This document shows, piece after piece, positions 42,449 through 51,748 of a stretch of 64,000 bases of DNA (its first letter is position 1; every line of letters starts with the position of its first letter). The DNA is from Corynebacterium silvaticum (lineage in GTDB: Bacteria > Actinomycetota > Actinomycetes > Mycobacteriales > Mycobacteriaceae): the NCBI RefSeq assembly GCF_004382825.2, contig NZ_SDQO02000001.1, forward strand, positions 434,001 through 498,000, in the 5' to 3' direction. The position numbers were made by a program, and so were the translations under genes. Under the pieces are notes generated by a model. That model searched no databases, was not told the origin of the DNA, and was given only the letters and a program-made list of their open reading frames with translations.

Positions 42449-43794
42449 CTACCAACGACATGCCACCAGGTTTGTCGAAGACCACCCGCAGGCCGCGATC
42501 CTTCTCGGGATGGGTCTGGGCAAGACGGTGATCACCTTGACGGCCATCTGGAATCTGCTGCTGGACTCCTTCCATGCCCGCCGGGTCCTTATCGTGGCAC
42601 CCCTGCGGGTCGCCCGCGACACCTGGCCTGCCGAGGTCACCAAGTGGGACCACCTGGCAGGGCTCACCGTCGCAGTCGCCGTCGGGTCCAAGGCCCAGCG
42701 GGTGGAAGCGCTTGCCGCCGAGGCCATGGTGACCGTCATCAACCGTGAGAACGTGCCCTGGCTGGTGCGCCACCTCGGCAAAGCCTGGCCGTTCGACATG
42801 GTCGTCATCGACGAGCTGAGCTCGTTTAAGAACCATCGGGCGCAGCGGTTCAAAGCTCTGGCGGCCGTGCGGCCACTGGTCACCCGGATCGTGGGGCTGA
42901 CCGGCACGCCCGGATCCAACGGACTGATGGATCTGTGGGCGCAGTTCCGTCTGCTGGATGAAGGCCAGCGCCTCGGACGGTTCATCACCCACTACCGCAA
43001 CCGCTGGTTCGTGCCTGACAAGCGAAACGGCCAGCAGATCTTCACCTACAAGCCCGCACCCGGTGGGTGCTGAGGACGAGATCTACGAGGCGATCAGTGA
43101 CATCACGCTGTCGATGCGCACCACCGATTACCTGCGTCTGCCTGAGCTGACTGTCACCACGAAGCTCGTCGATCTCGAACCCAAGGAGCGCAAAGCCTAC
43201 GAGCGGTTGCGAGATGAGATGGTGCTCGACCTCAACGGGCAGGTCATCGACGCCGCGAACGTCGCAGCCCTCTCAGGCAAGCTGCTGCAGCTGGCCTCCG
43301 GTGCGATCTACGACGAGGACGGCCAGCCGCTGGTGGTGCACGACCGCAAACTCGACGCGCTCGAAGACCTCGTGGAGGCGGCCAACGGCCAGCCGCTGCT
43401 CGTGGCGTACTGGTTCAAACACGACCGTGAGCGGATCACCGAACGGTTCCCGCAGGCCCGCGAGCTGAAAACCAGCGCCGACATCACTCAGTGGAACCAG
43501 GGAGGGATTCCGTTGGCGCTGATCCACCCAGCCTCAGCCGGGCACGGGCTCAACCTCCAGCAAAGCGGCAACCTCCTGGTCTGGTTCTCCCTGACCTGGA
43601 GCCTGGAGCTCTACCAGCAGACCAACGCGAGGCTCTACCGGCAGGGACAGCACCAGCCGGTGACGATCACCCACCTCGCCGCAGACCACACCCTCGATGA
43701 GGCGGTACTGGTCGCGCTGGACAACAAAGACACGACACAGGCTGCGTGGATTAATGCGGTCGCCGACACTCTGGGAAAGCAGGCACACTCATGA
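42429..43794 (+). pseudogene. SNF2-type DNA helicase, frameshifted by a 4-base duplication
   Basis: ATG 42429 (MHYKPHDYQRHATRFVEDHP). Walker A ILLGMGLGKTVITL, motif II VVIDELSSFKN (DELS box), motif III GLTGTPGSNGL. GGTG GGTG at 43062-43069 shifts the frame; with one copy it reads TYKPAPGAEDEIYEAISDI. Later HPASAGHGLNLQQSG (V) and QTNARLYRQGQ (VI). Typical small phage SNF2 protein next to VRR-NUC. Would be complete if repaired. Confidence 0.88.
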
Positions 43795-44255
43795 ACGACC
43801 ACCCCATCTGGGACTACTTCGACTACCGCAAAGCCGCCATCGGCGTCCTCCAGGACTACGCAACCCAAGCTGTCATTCTCCAGCAAGGCGACGGGTACGC
43901 CGACGAGCTCAAAGCCTCACTGACCTCAGTCGGAACACCCCGATTCGACGGGCTCCCACGGGGCAACAACCCGCAGGCCGGTGAAGCGAGAGTCTGTTCG
44001 ATCCTCGACAACCTCGACGCGATCAAAGCCCGCAACCTCAAAGCGCAGGCCTACATGGATTGGTTCAACCCGGCCTGGGAAAGCCTCAGCGACGATGACC
44101 GGCTGGTCCTCGAGGTCTTCTTTCTCGACTACCTCTCCGCTGAGGACGCCGCCGTCAAAGTTGCCGAGCACTTCTACGTCGAACGCAAGACGGCCTTCGC
44201 CAAGAAGCAGCGCGCCCTTGCCCGCTTTGCGCGTCTCTTGTTCGGCAGAGACTGA
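43791..44255 (+). CDS. RinA/ArpU-type phage late transcription regulator
   Basis: 154 residues. ATG 43791 overlaps the helicase stop. The C-terminal half (SLSDDDRLVLEVFFLDYLSAEDAAVKVAEHFYVERKTAFAKKQRALARFARLLF) looks like a sigma-region-4-like HTH seen in DUF1492/ArpU/RinA regulators that switch on packaging genes. It lies just before the HNH-terminase genes, as in many Gram-positive prophages. Intact; family call by pattern and position. Confidence 0.65.
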   Translation: MNDHPIWDYFDYRKAAIGVLQDYATQAVILQQGDGYADELKASLTSVGTPRFDGLPRGNNPQAGEARVCSILDNLDAIKARNLKAQAYMDWFNPAWESLSDDDRLVLEVFFLDYLSAEDAAVKVAEHFYVERKTAFAKKQRALARFARLLFGRD

Positions 44256-44340
44256 GCATTGGCGCGCATGAGTGTCGCAAACAGGGGATGACTTTCAGGG
44301 TGTGACTGTCGCATGCTGTAAGTGGTTGAAAAGTAGGTCC

Positions 44341-44379
44341 CGACCCCCAGACGCATCCCCGCGGTCCGTCTGGGGGTCG
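44341..44379. terminator. Perfect 13-base-stem hairpin before the packaging genes
   Basis: CGACCCCCAGACG (44341-44353) and CGTCTGGGGGTCG (44367-44379) are exact reverse complements with a 13-base loop, followed by TTGCC. Could be an intrinsic terminator (weak T-tract) or antitermination site for late genes. Confidence 0.5.
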
Positions 44380-44400
44380 TTGCCATTAGCGACGAGGGCG

Positions 44401-44787
44401 GTGAGACGGATACCGAGGAAACCCAAGCGCCCGTGCTCCCAGCCCGGCTGCCCGCAGTTGACCGACACGAGGTTCTGCCCCGAGCACGCTCGCGCCGAGG
44501 ACACCCGCTACCGCAAGTACCAGCGCGAGCCGAAGATCAACCGTCGCTACGACCACCGGTGGCGAAAGATCCGCGCGGCCTACGTCGAAGCCCACCCGCT
44601 GTGCGAGGACTGCCTGGCCCGTGGCCGGTACACGCCGGTCGCTGAGGTCCACCACGTGATCCCACTCGAACATGGCGGCACCCACGACGAGTCGAACCTG
44701 CGCTCGTTGTGCAAGCCGTGCCACTCGCACCAGTCCGCGCTCGATGGTGACCGGTGGCGGCAAGCCCCTCGGGTCTACAGCTACTAA
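44401..44787 (+). CDS. HNH endonuclease (phage packaging-associated)
   Basis: 128 residues from GTG 44401 (MRRIPRKPKRPCSQPGCP), with GAGGG upstream. Zinc-binding Cys pairs (CSQPGC, FCPEHA, LCEDCL, LCKPCH) and the HNH motif VHHVIPLEHGGTHDESNLRSLCKPCH. These enzymes aid terminase at cos/pac sites and normally come just before the terminase genes, as here. The 44788-44986 stretch after it has no gene I can support. Confidence 0.9.
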   Translation: MRRIPRKPKRPCSQPGCPQLTDTRFCPEHARAEDTRYRKYQREPKINRRYDHRWRKIRAAYVEAHPLCEDCLARGRYTPVAEVHHVIPLEHGGTHDESNLRSLCKPCHSHQSALDGDRWRQAPRVYSY

Positions 44788-44986
44788 AAGGCGCTGTGTG
44801 CCCGCCTGTCGCGGCCTACCTGCCGACCCTCACCTGTGCCGACCTCGACCCCGTTCGCCCACCACGTGGCGACGTGGTGCGTTTGCCGAGGGGGGGCGAG
44901 CGGATCTCCACAGCTGGCGCGCTCCTCAGCGGGCGGGGCCAACCGTGCGCAAAGTTTCCGAATCAAACAGGGTATTGCCGATGCTG

Positions 44987-45811
44987 TTATTTTCTCCACG
45001 GGGCTGCCGGGTCAGTAAAGGTAGAAAGAACCAGGTCGCACCACAGTACCGCGGCGTGAATCGCCAGACGTGCATGACGTGGCCCGAGTCCGCGCCTCGC
45101 GGTTGGCTGCCCGTGCCCGGTTCCGTAGCCAGCATTGCGGAATTCTGCGAGTCCTAGGGCGACTGATTTGGCGCCTCCAAGTATCCGCTTGAGGGATGTC
45201 GCAGAGTCCACGTCGGCGTTGCTGCTGGGATCGAGACCGAGTTTGGTGTGCACGGTGTTGATGAGTGTCTTTGAATCGAAATTAACTCCCAGCTCCTGGA
45301 GTAGGACTTTGGCTGTTGATTCCATCAGCTCTTTGGCTGCCCCGATAGAGGCTGCAGGATCATCGGTGAGCGTCTGCAGCCTTGTGATTCCTTCTTCAAT
45401 CCCGCTGATGTCGCTGATAGTTGTCATGGACTCGACTAGCGCCGCAGCTGAAGGCAGCAAGGCAGAGATGGAGCCTGTCTCATCGACAATCCACCCATCT
45501 TCTCGCATGTATTTCACGAAAGGGGCCCAGTCGCTCGGCTGGGTGCCGGGCGTATGACAGGGCGCGATGGGCTCTAGGACGACTTCCATCGCTCGAATCA
45601 ATCTTGGATACACCAACGGATCATCAAAAACGATGGCAGATAGGTACTGTTCGGTCCGCACCCGCCGTTCACTTGAGTCCTCGTAGCCATTTAGTGGATC
45701 AGCGGTAAAACCTTCATCTTCGAAAGCCGTCTCTATCGAACGAATCGGTATCTGAGTAGTCAGCTGTCGAAACGCGCTGAGCGTGCGGCGAGAAAACTTT
45801 TGGCTACTCAT
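44987..45811 (-). CDS. Abortive-infection family protein (Abi_C-like C-terminus)
   Basis: 274 residues from ATG 45811 ([20 protein letters not shown]). The C-terminal half has the typical [25 protein letters not shown]...[30 protein letters not shown] and [18 protein letters not shown]. That domain occurs in phage-resistance proteins. It lies opposite to the packaging genes and its start is 38 bases from the start of the terminase gene. The frame is open upstream all the way to the thiC start codon (46990), which is probably chance. Intact. Confidence 0.78.
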   Translation of the reverse strand: MSSQKFSRRTLSAFRQLTTQIPIRSIETAFEDEGFTADPLNGYEDSSERRVRTEQYLSAIVFDDPLVYPRLIRAMEVVLEPIAPCHTPGTQPSDWAPFVKYMREDGWIVDETGSISALLPSAAALVESMTTISDISGIEEGITRLQTLTDDPAASIGAAKELMESTAKVLLQELGVNFDSKTLINTVHTKLGLDPSSNADVDSATSLKRILGGAKSVALGLAEFRNAGYGTGHGQPTARRGLGPRHARLAIHAAVLWCDLVLSTFTDPAAPWRK

Positions 45812-45849
45812 GACCACTACTCTACGAAAACCTGAACGAAGAGGTTTGT

Positions 45850-46429
45850 ATGGCCAAAGACGGCACCAACCGTGGCGGACGCAGGGTGCGCGCCGGGGCA
45901 AAACCCGAGGCGCTGAACGACAAGCTCGCAGCCGGTCGGCCAGCCACACGACTGACAACCCCAACAGAACTAACTGGATGTGTTCGACCTGGATGGCACC
46001 GATATTGGTGACGGTGCGCTGCTCGCTGGTGAGCCGATGCCCGAACCCGGCGAATACCTGTCCGCCGAGCAGCGTGATGGCAAACCGCTCGGCGCTGACC
46101 TGGTCTACCGAGAGACCTGGAACTGGCTGGATGCGCGGGGCTGTACCGAGTTCGTCTCCAAACGCCTCATCGAGCAGTACGCGCAGGCATTCGCCCGCTA
46201 CATCCAGTGCGGGCAGGCGATTTCCAAGTTCGGTCTGCTCGGCAAACACCCCACCACGGGAGCTGCGATCACCAGCCCGTTCGTGGCCATGTCGCAGTCG
46301 TTCGGCAAGCAGGCCAACGTGTACTGGTACGAGATCTTCGACATCGTGCGCGCGACCTGCACCTCCGACTACTCCGGCACCACGCCGGGCGATGAGGTCA
46401 TGGAGCAGCTGCTCAAAGCCTCCTCCTAA
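45850..46429 (+). pseudogene. P27-like small terminase subunit, frameshifted by a 4-base duplication
   Basis: ATG 45850 ([32 protein letters not shown]). AACT AACT at 45968-45975 shifts the frame; with one copy it reads [35 protein letters not shown]. It goes on to [13 protein letters not shown]...[28 protein letters not shown] and [13 protein letters not shown]. Small terminases bind phage DNA for packaging; no large subunit remains. Confidence 0.8.
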
Positions 46430-46516
46430 CGCCTCTGGCCCTACGTACTTCGTTTCCTGCCTGCCCGATACCGGGCGTGCTTTGTTGTTGTTCGCTTTTG
46501 TGAAAGGAGCCCTCGC

Positions 46517-46768
46517 GTGTCTGTAGTGCGAAGTGCTGAATCTGTGTGTATCGGCCACCCCGACAAACTGTGCGATCTGATTGCAGACCACATCCTCGAT
46601 GACATCCTTACCTGCGACCCGGCGGCACGCGTGGCCGTTGAGGTCATGGCGAGTGGCAGGCGCATCATCGTCACCGGCGAGATCACCACTTCCGTCCGGC
46701 CGCAGCTGCGTGCCTGCGCGCGGGAGGCGCTGCGTCGGGCGGGGTACAACCCGAACAGGTTCTTGATA
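46517..46768 (+). pseudogene. Phage S-adenosylmethionine synthetase, N-terminal fragment
   Basis: GTG 46517, 7 bases after AAAGGAG. About 84 residues: [31 protein letters not shown] (the ATP-binding ESVxxGHPDK motif), [22 protein letters not shown], then [11 protein letters not shown]. Beyond this similarity ends, where thiC sequence on the other strand begins. Phage MAT genes are common next to terminase and methylase genes. Truncated by a deletion or recombination joint. Confidence 0.85.
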
Positions 46769-46774
46769 CTTTTG

Positions 46775-46990
46775 TGTGTCTCCCCGCTGTTCAATCCACT
46801 CTTCACGCAGAGCTGGAAGCCCCTTCACCGGGTCGCATTCTGGACCGCGTGTGCGGTAGACGGGGAAAGGTTCATTGGGGCCGCTGGGGGAATCGTCTAA
46901 TGCGATTTCAGTTTCAGGAACAGCTAGGCCATTGCGGAGAATGGGGGAGTAAGAGTGCTTGAAATGGTTTTCTTCAGGGGTAACCGACAT
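46775..46990 (-). pseudogene. thiC: ThiC N-terminal fragment (72 codons) at right island edge
   Basis: ATG 46990, 13 bases after the TPP riboswitch. [37 protein letters not shown]...[31 protein letters not shown] matches the conserved start of bacterial ThiC. Similarity stops at 46775. Together with 21368-22231 it shows that one thiC was split; about 200 codons are in neither piece. Confidence 0.93.
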
Positions 46991-47003
46991 TGGCTATATC
47001 TCG

Positions 47004-47099
47004 CTTCCTACGCTGGTGCTAACCAGACAGGTTCGAACGGTGCGAACACGGTGACAGTGTTCTTCTCAGCCCGATTCCATCGGGCACCCGTGGGGATAG
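47004..47099 (-). ncRNA. TPP riboswitch (THI element) of the thiC operon
   Basis: Minus strand: CACGGGTGCCC..., GGGCTGAGA, a variable stem, then GAACCTGTCTGGTTAG and CACCAGCGTAGGAAG, the standard order of the TPP-sensing element. The AGGAA end probably also serves as, or hides, the thiC ribosome-binding site. It now controls only a truncated thiC and whatever lies on the same strand inside the island. Confidence 0.93.
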
Positions 47100-47461
47100 A
47101 TGTATGAGTCAGCATAACTATGTTCGGCTTATGCGCGGAACAAATATGGAAAACTTCACTATTCAGGGGGTGCGTAATAGTACGCATCAGGTTAAGTACT
47201 GGTTGCTGTGGCGTAGATTTTGGCGTTATGTCATGAAGTTCGCTGGGGGGCTAAGCATAAAAATGGAAAGACCACAAGAGCGCGTGACTGTTGTGATGAA
47301 CATGTGGATAGCGTGCGTAAGTAACTAGAACTTATCCACATACCAAGAGCTTTTATCCGGTAGCTACTGAAAAACACGGATTTTATCGCATGATCAACTG
47401 CACAACCGAGGCAGCTTAAAGCCTTGATCGACAGTGCAGCCTAAGAAAATAGGGAATAAAG
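47100..47461. other. Intergenic region between thiC leader and yraN
   Basis: No gene I can support (a 74-codon plus-strand frame at 47104 has no family signal and overlaps the thiC promoter). It holds an inverted repeat of DnaA-box-like sequence: ATGTGGATA at 47302-47310 and TATCCACAT at 47333-47341; TTATCCACA (47332-47340) is a perfect consensus. Promoters for thiC (minus) and yraN (plus) should be here. Confidence 0.45.
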
Positions 47462-47863
47462 ATGAAAGCCACTTCTAGTCATGCGCCTACCCACGGACAG
47501 CATCCACAGCATCTTGTACTGGGGAAGGAAGGCGAAAAGATTGCCGCTCAGTGGTACCAAGCCAAGGGCTACGCGGTAGTGGAACGTAATGCACTATTTC
47601 CAATAGGAGAACTTGATTTGGTGCTTGAGGCTCCGGACGGATGCCTTGTGTTTGTTGAGGTAAAAACTCGTTCCACACCGCTTTATGGGGTAGGGGAGGC
47701 TATTACAGCTAAGAAACTCAGAAAAATGCGCAAGGCGGCGTATCTATGGCTACAGGATAAAAGATGGTTAGACATTCGATTCGATGCGATTGTTGTCTGT
47801 ATAGCCAGAGACTCTTCTGTGCAGATTACCTGTTATGAAGGGATCGATCGTGGCGCTTGCTAG
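47462..47863 (+). CDS. yraN: YraN / UPF0102 family protein
   Basis: 133 residues. Restriction-nuclease-like fold: LGKEGEKIAAQWYQAKGYAVVERNALFPIGELDLVLEAPDGCLVFVEVKTRS with the ELD...VEVK catalytic pattern. Commonly next to comM and dprA, as here. Role in DNA processing suspected but unproven. Its end overlaps the comM start. Intact. Confidence 0.92.
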   Translation: MKATSSHAPTHGQHPQHLVLGKEGEKIAAQWYQAKGYAVVERNALFPIGELDLVLEAPDGCLVFVEVKTRSTPLYGVGEAITAKKLRKMRKAAYLWLQDKRWLDIRFDAIVVCIARDSSVQITCYEGIDRGAC

Positions 47864-49402
47864 AACTCTTTCCGCAGCGATCGCGGGAGTAACAGGTTAC
47901 GTTGTGACCGTAGAAGTAAACATAGGCCCAGGGCTTCCCGGCACATATGTGGTAGGGCTTGCGGATGCTGCGATTGCTGAAGCACGAGATCGTATGAAGA
48001 CAGCCGTGCAGAATTCAGGGTTGGCATGGCCTAAAAAAAGTGATCGTTAGTTTGTCTCCGGCTTCGTTGCGAAAGTCTGGTTCACAGGTCGATTTAGCTA
48101 TGTGCATGGGGATCCTGTGCGCTGCAGATACGCGGTTGCCAGCGTTGCGACGACTTGAGTCCACGATGCTCCTTGGAGAAGTAGCATTAGATGGCGGTAT
48201 CAGGGCTGTCCCCGGTGTAGTCCCAGCGCTGATCGCTGCGCGTGACCAGGGGATTAAAACAGCTGTTATACCAGTTGGAAACGCTGAAGAAGCGAAAGTG
48301 ATAACGAGCATCTCAGATATCAAAGTCTTGGTTGCTCCTACTATTTCCGCAGTTCTTGAATGGCTAAGAGGCGCGGATAATCTGCAGTGTCAGTAGGGGA
48401 GAATAGCGCTCATGGGGAAAAGAACGGGTACTCGATTGGAAACGGAAAAGATTTAGCAGATGTGGTTGGGCAACCTGAGGCTAAGCGTGCTGCGGAGATA
48501 GCTGCAGCGGGTGGACATAATTTGTTTATGATCGGCCCATCTGGGAGTGGAAAATCGATGATAGCGGAGCGAATTCCCACGATTCTCCCTCCACTCAATT
48601 CTGAAGAATTGTTAGAAGCGATGGCTGTGCATTCAGTCGTTGGAAAAACATTTCGGAGTCTTGCCACACATGCTCCTTTTGTTGCTCCGCACCACTCTGT
48701 GAGCCGGGCTGCTCTTTTAGGCGGTGGTGCAGGGAATGCGCGACCTGGGGCTGTGAGTCTTGCTCACACAGGCGTTCTTTTTCTTGATGAGGTAAGCGAA
48801 ATTCCCGCCCGCATATTGGATTGTCTCCGTACCCCTATGGAGGAAGGATGTGTGCGACTTTGTGCGAGCGCAACAAGAAATACGCTTTCCAGCGAGATTT
48901 CAGCTTGTTGTGGCGGCGAATCCGTGCCGCTGTGCAGTTGAAGATCCTGTTCAATGCAGGTGCCCCTCTACAGTACGGAGAAACTACCTGAGCAACGTAT
49001 CAGGTCCGTTGCGCGACCGGATCGATATTATTGTCCGAACTCAATCAAAGGGACCGTTGTTGTCTGCTGGATATGAGGAATCAAGTTCCACGATTGCACA
49101 GCGGGTGTCGGAGGCTAGAGAACGCGCGAGGTTTCGTTGGCAAAAAGCAGGGTACGGTGTTCAAACAAATGCGGCGATGAATCCGCACGTGTTGCGTCGA
49201 GAATTTCCGGCAGATTCTGCGGGAATGGCGCTCCTTACGGCTTACCTTGGCGACGGAAGTATAAGCCATCGAGGTGCGGATAGAGCTTTAAAAATGGCGT
49301 GGACGCTCAGTGATTTAGATGGTGCAGCTATTCCTGACCTGGGGCACGTAGCACAAGCACTGGAGCTACGCGATGATCAATCATTGGGGGGCATTGGTAT
49401 GA
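47850..49402 (+). pseudogene. comM: ComM-family Mg-chelatase-like ATPase, multiple frameshifts and fused to dprA
   Basis: GTG 47850 (MALARTLSAAIAG); overlaps yraN. The first part ends WPKK at an A7 run (48033-48039), where A6 would give KKVIVSLSPASLRKSGS. A second break is near 48387 (a GT repeat one unit too long) before SVGENSAHGEKNGY, and a third is near 48863 (an extra T) before VRAQQEIRFPARFQL. Walker A FMIGPSGSGKSMIAER, Walker B VLFLDEVSE. At the end a G6 run (49386-49391) removes the stop; with G5 it ends SLGALV and TGA at 49400-49402, overlapping the dprA ATG. In E. coli-like systems ComM helps branch migration during transformation. Confidence 0.88.
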
Positions 49403-50568
49403 ACGACCGTTTGAAAGCATGGGCGTATTTATCGCGAGTATTTGAAGGGCAGAACCGAGAACTTCAGCGGTTGTTACGGAAAGGGATTGACCCAGAGCGA
49501 ATAGCCCACGCAGTAAAAAACCGTGAAACTTGGCTTGGCGCGGCACTCTTGAGATCAACACAGGCTCGCTGCCACTGCGATAACGCGCAAGAGGATCTGA
49601 ATCGGATTTCAGATCTTGGTGGTCGGCTTATCACTGCAGAGGATGATGAATGGCCCCGCCATCTTTTTGATAGTGCATTTAGCTTTGCCGAATCTGGAAA
49701 GAGTGACCACAACCGTTCATATCAAGAGGATGCGGTGATGCCGCATGCGTTGTGGGTTTTAGGAAGAAACGTATCGGAATGCACGCAGCAGTCAGTTTCG
49801 GTGGTGGGAACGCGCGCAGTGAGTACATACGGAAGGGAAGCAACGAAGCTCCTGGTGGCTGGTTTGGTAGATCATCAGTATTCGATTGTCTCCGGTGGTG
49901 CCTTGGGCATAGATACGCAAGCGCATACAGAAGCGCTTAATAGATCTGGAACTACAATCGTGGTAGCGGCTAGAGGGCTGGACAAAGCATACCCATCGAG
50001 CAACGCCGGCTTGTTCCGTGCCGTTATGCAAAAAGGATGCATGGTGAGCGAATATGCGCCAGGTCTGTCTCCGCACCGCCATCGCTTTCTTACTCGTAAT
50101 AGATTGGTAGCTGCTTTATCTCTGGGGACAGTTGCAGTAGAAGCTGCGTGGCGATCAGGTGCATTAAATACGCTGAGCTGGGCAAGCGCTCTAGGGCGCG
50201 TGGCTATGGCTGTGCCGGGTCCAATTACTACCGTTGGCTCTCTTGGGTGCCATGAACGGATACGAAACCATGAGGCGGAACTAGTCTGCAGTGCAGATGA
50301 GATCCGGGCCTTGATTTCTAAAATTGGCGAGGTCGACGTTAATGAGCAATACGAGATATCGTTCGCCCCTAATGCTGTGCAGAAGTTGACCCGGAACGAA
50401 CTCCGAATTTATGACTCTCTAGGTTTAGAAGCTGAGGTAACAGAGATTATTGCTAGGCGTGCCGGTGTTTCTATCGGCTTAGCCGTCCACTTATTACTTG
50501 AGCTATCAAGCAAAGGGATGGTGCAAAGAGAAGGCGCCGGTTGGCAACGCAACGCGCAGTTTTCTTAA
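49399..50568 (+). CDS. dprA: DNA processing protein DprA
   Basis: 389 residues from ATG 49399. N-terminal ~110 residues, then the Rossmann fold: SVVGTRAVSTYGREATKLL, SGGALGIDTQAHTEAL, ARGLDKAYPSSNAGLF, SEYAPGLSPHRHRFLTRNRLVAAL, and C-terminal winged helix-like domain. Loads RecA on incoming single strands; in bacteria without natural transformation its role is less clear. It runs on from comM in one open frame because of a G run. Intact itself. Confidence 0.9.
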   Translation: MNDRLKAWAYLSRVFEGQNRELQRLLRKGIDPERIAHAVKNRETWLGAALLRSTQARCHCDNAQEDLNRISDLGGRLITAEDDEWPRHLFDSAFSFAESGKSDHNRSYQEDAVMPHALWVLGRNVSECTQQSVSVVGTRAVSTYGREATKLLVAGLVDHQYSIVSGGALGIDTQAHTEALNRSGTTIVVAARGLDKAYPSSNAGLFRAVMQKGCMVSEYAPGLSPHRHRFLTRNRLVAALSLGTVAVEAAWRSGALNTLSWASALGRVAMAVPGPITTVGSLGCHERIRNHEAELVCSADEIRALISKIGEVDVNEQYEISFAPNAVQKLTRNELRIYDSLGLEAEVTEIIARRAGVSIGLAVHLLLELSSKGMVQREGAGWQRNAQFS

Positions 50569-50649
50569 TGGTAGATAGACCATCGCCGTGAATAATTATC
50601 AATCTTTTTATTGCGAAGGGGTTGCATATTTTGTACCCACAGCTTAAAG

Positions 50650-50709
50650 TTAGTCAGGCAAGCCTAATTTAATCTCTGATCGGGTTCGGGCTGGTTCTTG
50701 ATCGGAGAT
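50650..50709. promoter_or_regulatory. DtxR-like half-matched box and hairpin downstream of dprA
   Basis: TTAGTCAGGCAAGCCTAA (50650-50667) resembles the iron regulator DtxR box but is one base short and has mismatches. Next to it ATCTCTGATC (50672-50681) pairs with GATCGGAGAT (50700-50709), with G-U allowed. The 50569-50866 gap has no gene I can support. Weak call. Confidence 0.25.
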
Positions 50710-50866
50710 GCCGAGGCTGAAGGCTTTTTAGTGATCGTGATGCGGTCTTTTAACGCCAGACGTCTTCGCGCTATGGTTATGCACTATGGGTGAGTCAGAT
50801 TCAAGAGCGGAGCTACCGGAAACGGTGGTCTCCGCTCTTGTCTATGTGGGGAGAGGCTAGGGCGCA

Positions 50867-51748
50867 ATGGTCCAGATGGTAGCTCTGATAGACGACTTTA
50901 TTGAGCACTTGGAACTTGTATCGGGTAGGTCTCCCGCCACTCTTAAAGGCTATCGCAGTGACCTTAATACTTTTGCTGGCCAGAAACCTGAGCTGAAAGA
51001 TTTTACCCTGGACAACTTGCGGGGCTGGCTGGGGGAGGCGGTGGCAGAAGGAAAATCGCGTGCCACCCTTGCGCGCCGGGTGGCGGCTGCTAGATCGATG
51101 AGCTCGTGGTTGCTTAAGCAGGGATATATTGAGACTGATGTGGCTGCTCGGCTGGTCGCGCCAAAGGTGGGGCGGCATCTACCTAAAGTGTTAGCCGCGG
51201 GGCAAGCGGAGTCGGTGGTTGAACATCCGGCGTCGAAAAGCGAAGCGGAATTTGCGCGAGATCGAGCTGTCCTTGAGCTGTTGTATGCAACCGGGATTCG
51301 GGTATCGGAGTTATGCGGTATCAACCTTGAAGATATTGACTGGCATCGAAAAACGATAAAAGTCCTGGGTAAGGGAGATAAGCAACGAGTCGTTCCCTTT
51401 GGGCAGGCCGCGCACGACGCACTGGCTCATTGGCTGGAAATCGGGCGGCCGATAATGTGCAAGGATACGGTTGAAGCAGCGCTGTTCCTGGGGGTTCGAG
51501 GTGGGCGGTTGGATCCGCGCCAGGTTCGGAGGCTTGTCGACGCGGCGGGTAAGGAGGCCGGAATCGCAGGCCTGGGGCCTCACTCGGTGCGTCATACTGC
51601 CGCCACTCACATGCTTGACGGTGGTGCCGACCTGCGAATCGTTCAAGAACTGCTTGGTCATTCGTCGTTGAACACTACGCAAATTTATACCCATGTGAGC
51701 TCCCAGCGTCTCAAAGAAGCATTTAAACAATCACATCCGCGGGCATGA
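50867..51748 (+). CDS. xerC: Tyrosine recombinase XerC
   Basis: 293 residues. N-terminal SAM-like domain (IDDFIEHLELVSGRSPATLKGYRSDL), catalytic residues in TGIRVSELCG (Arg), LGKGDKQR (Lys), HSVRHTAATHML (His-x-x-Arg), LLGHSSLNTTQIYTHV (His and Tyr nucleophile). Resolves chromosome dimers at dif. A chromosomal housekeeping Xer, not a phage integrase, because it sits in the conserved dprA-xerC-rpsB segment. Its end overlaps the convergent M23 gene by 18 bases. Confidence 0.93.
   Translation: MVQMVALIDDFIEHLELVSGRSPATLKGYRSDLNTFAGQKPELKDFTLDNLRGWLGEAVAEGKSRATLARRVAAARSMSSWLLKQGYIETDVAARLVAPKVGRHLPKVLAAGQAESVVEHPASKSEAEFARDRAVLELLYATGIRVSELCGINLEDIDWHRKTIKVLGKGDKQRVVPFGQAAHDALAHWLEIGRPIMCKDTVEAALFLGVRGGRLDPRQVRRLVDAAGKEAGIAGLGPHSVRHTAATHMLDGGADLRIVQELLGHSSLNTTQIYTHVSSQRLKEAFKQSHPRA

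Noticed and set aside
47104..47328. 74-codon plus-strand frame next to the TPP riboswitch
   Set aside because: Overlaps the expected thiC promoter, weak start context, no similarity.
50867..51748. XerC-like recombinase as the island integrase
   Set aside because: It lies outside the island in a conserved chromosomal block (dprA-xerC-rpsB) and has the usual XerC length and motifs.
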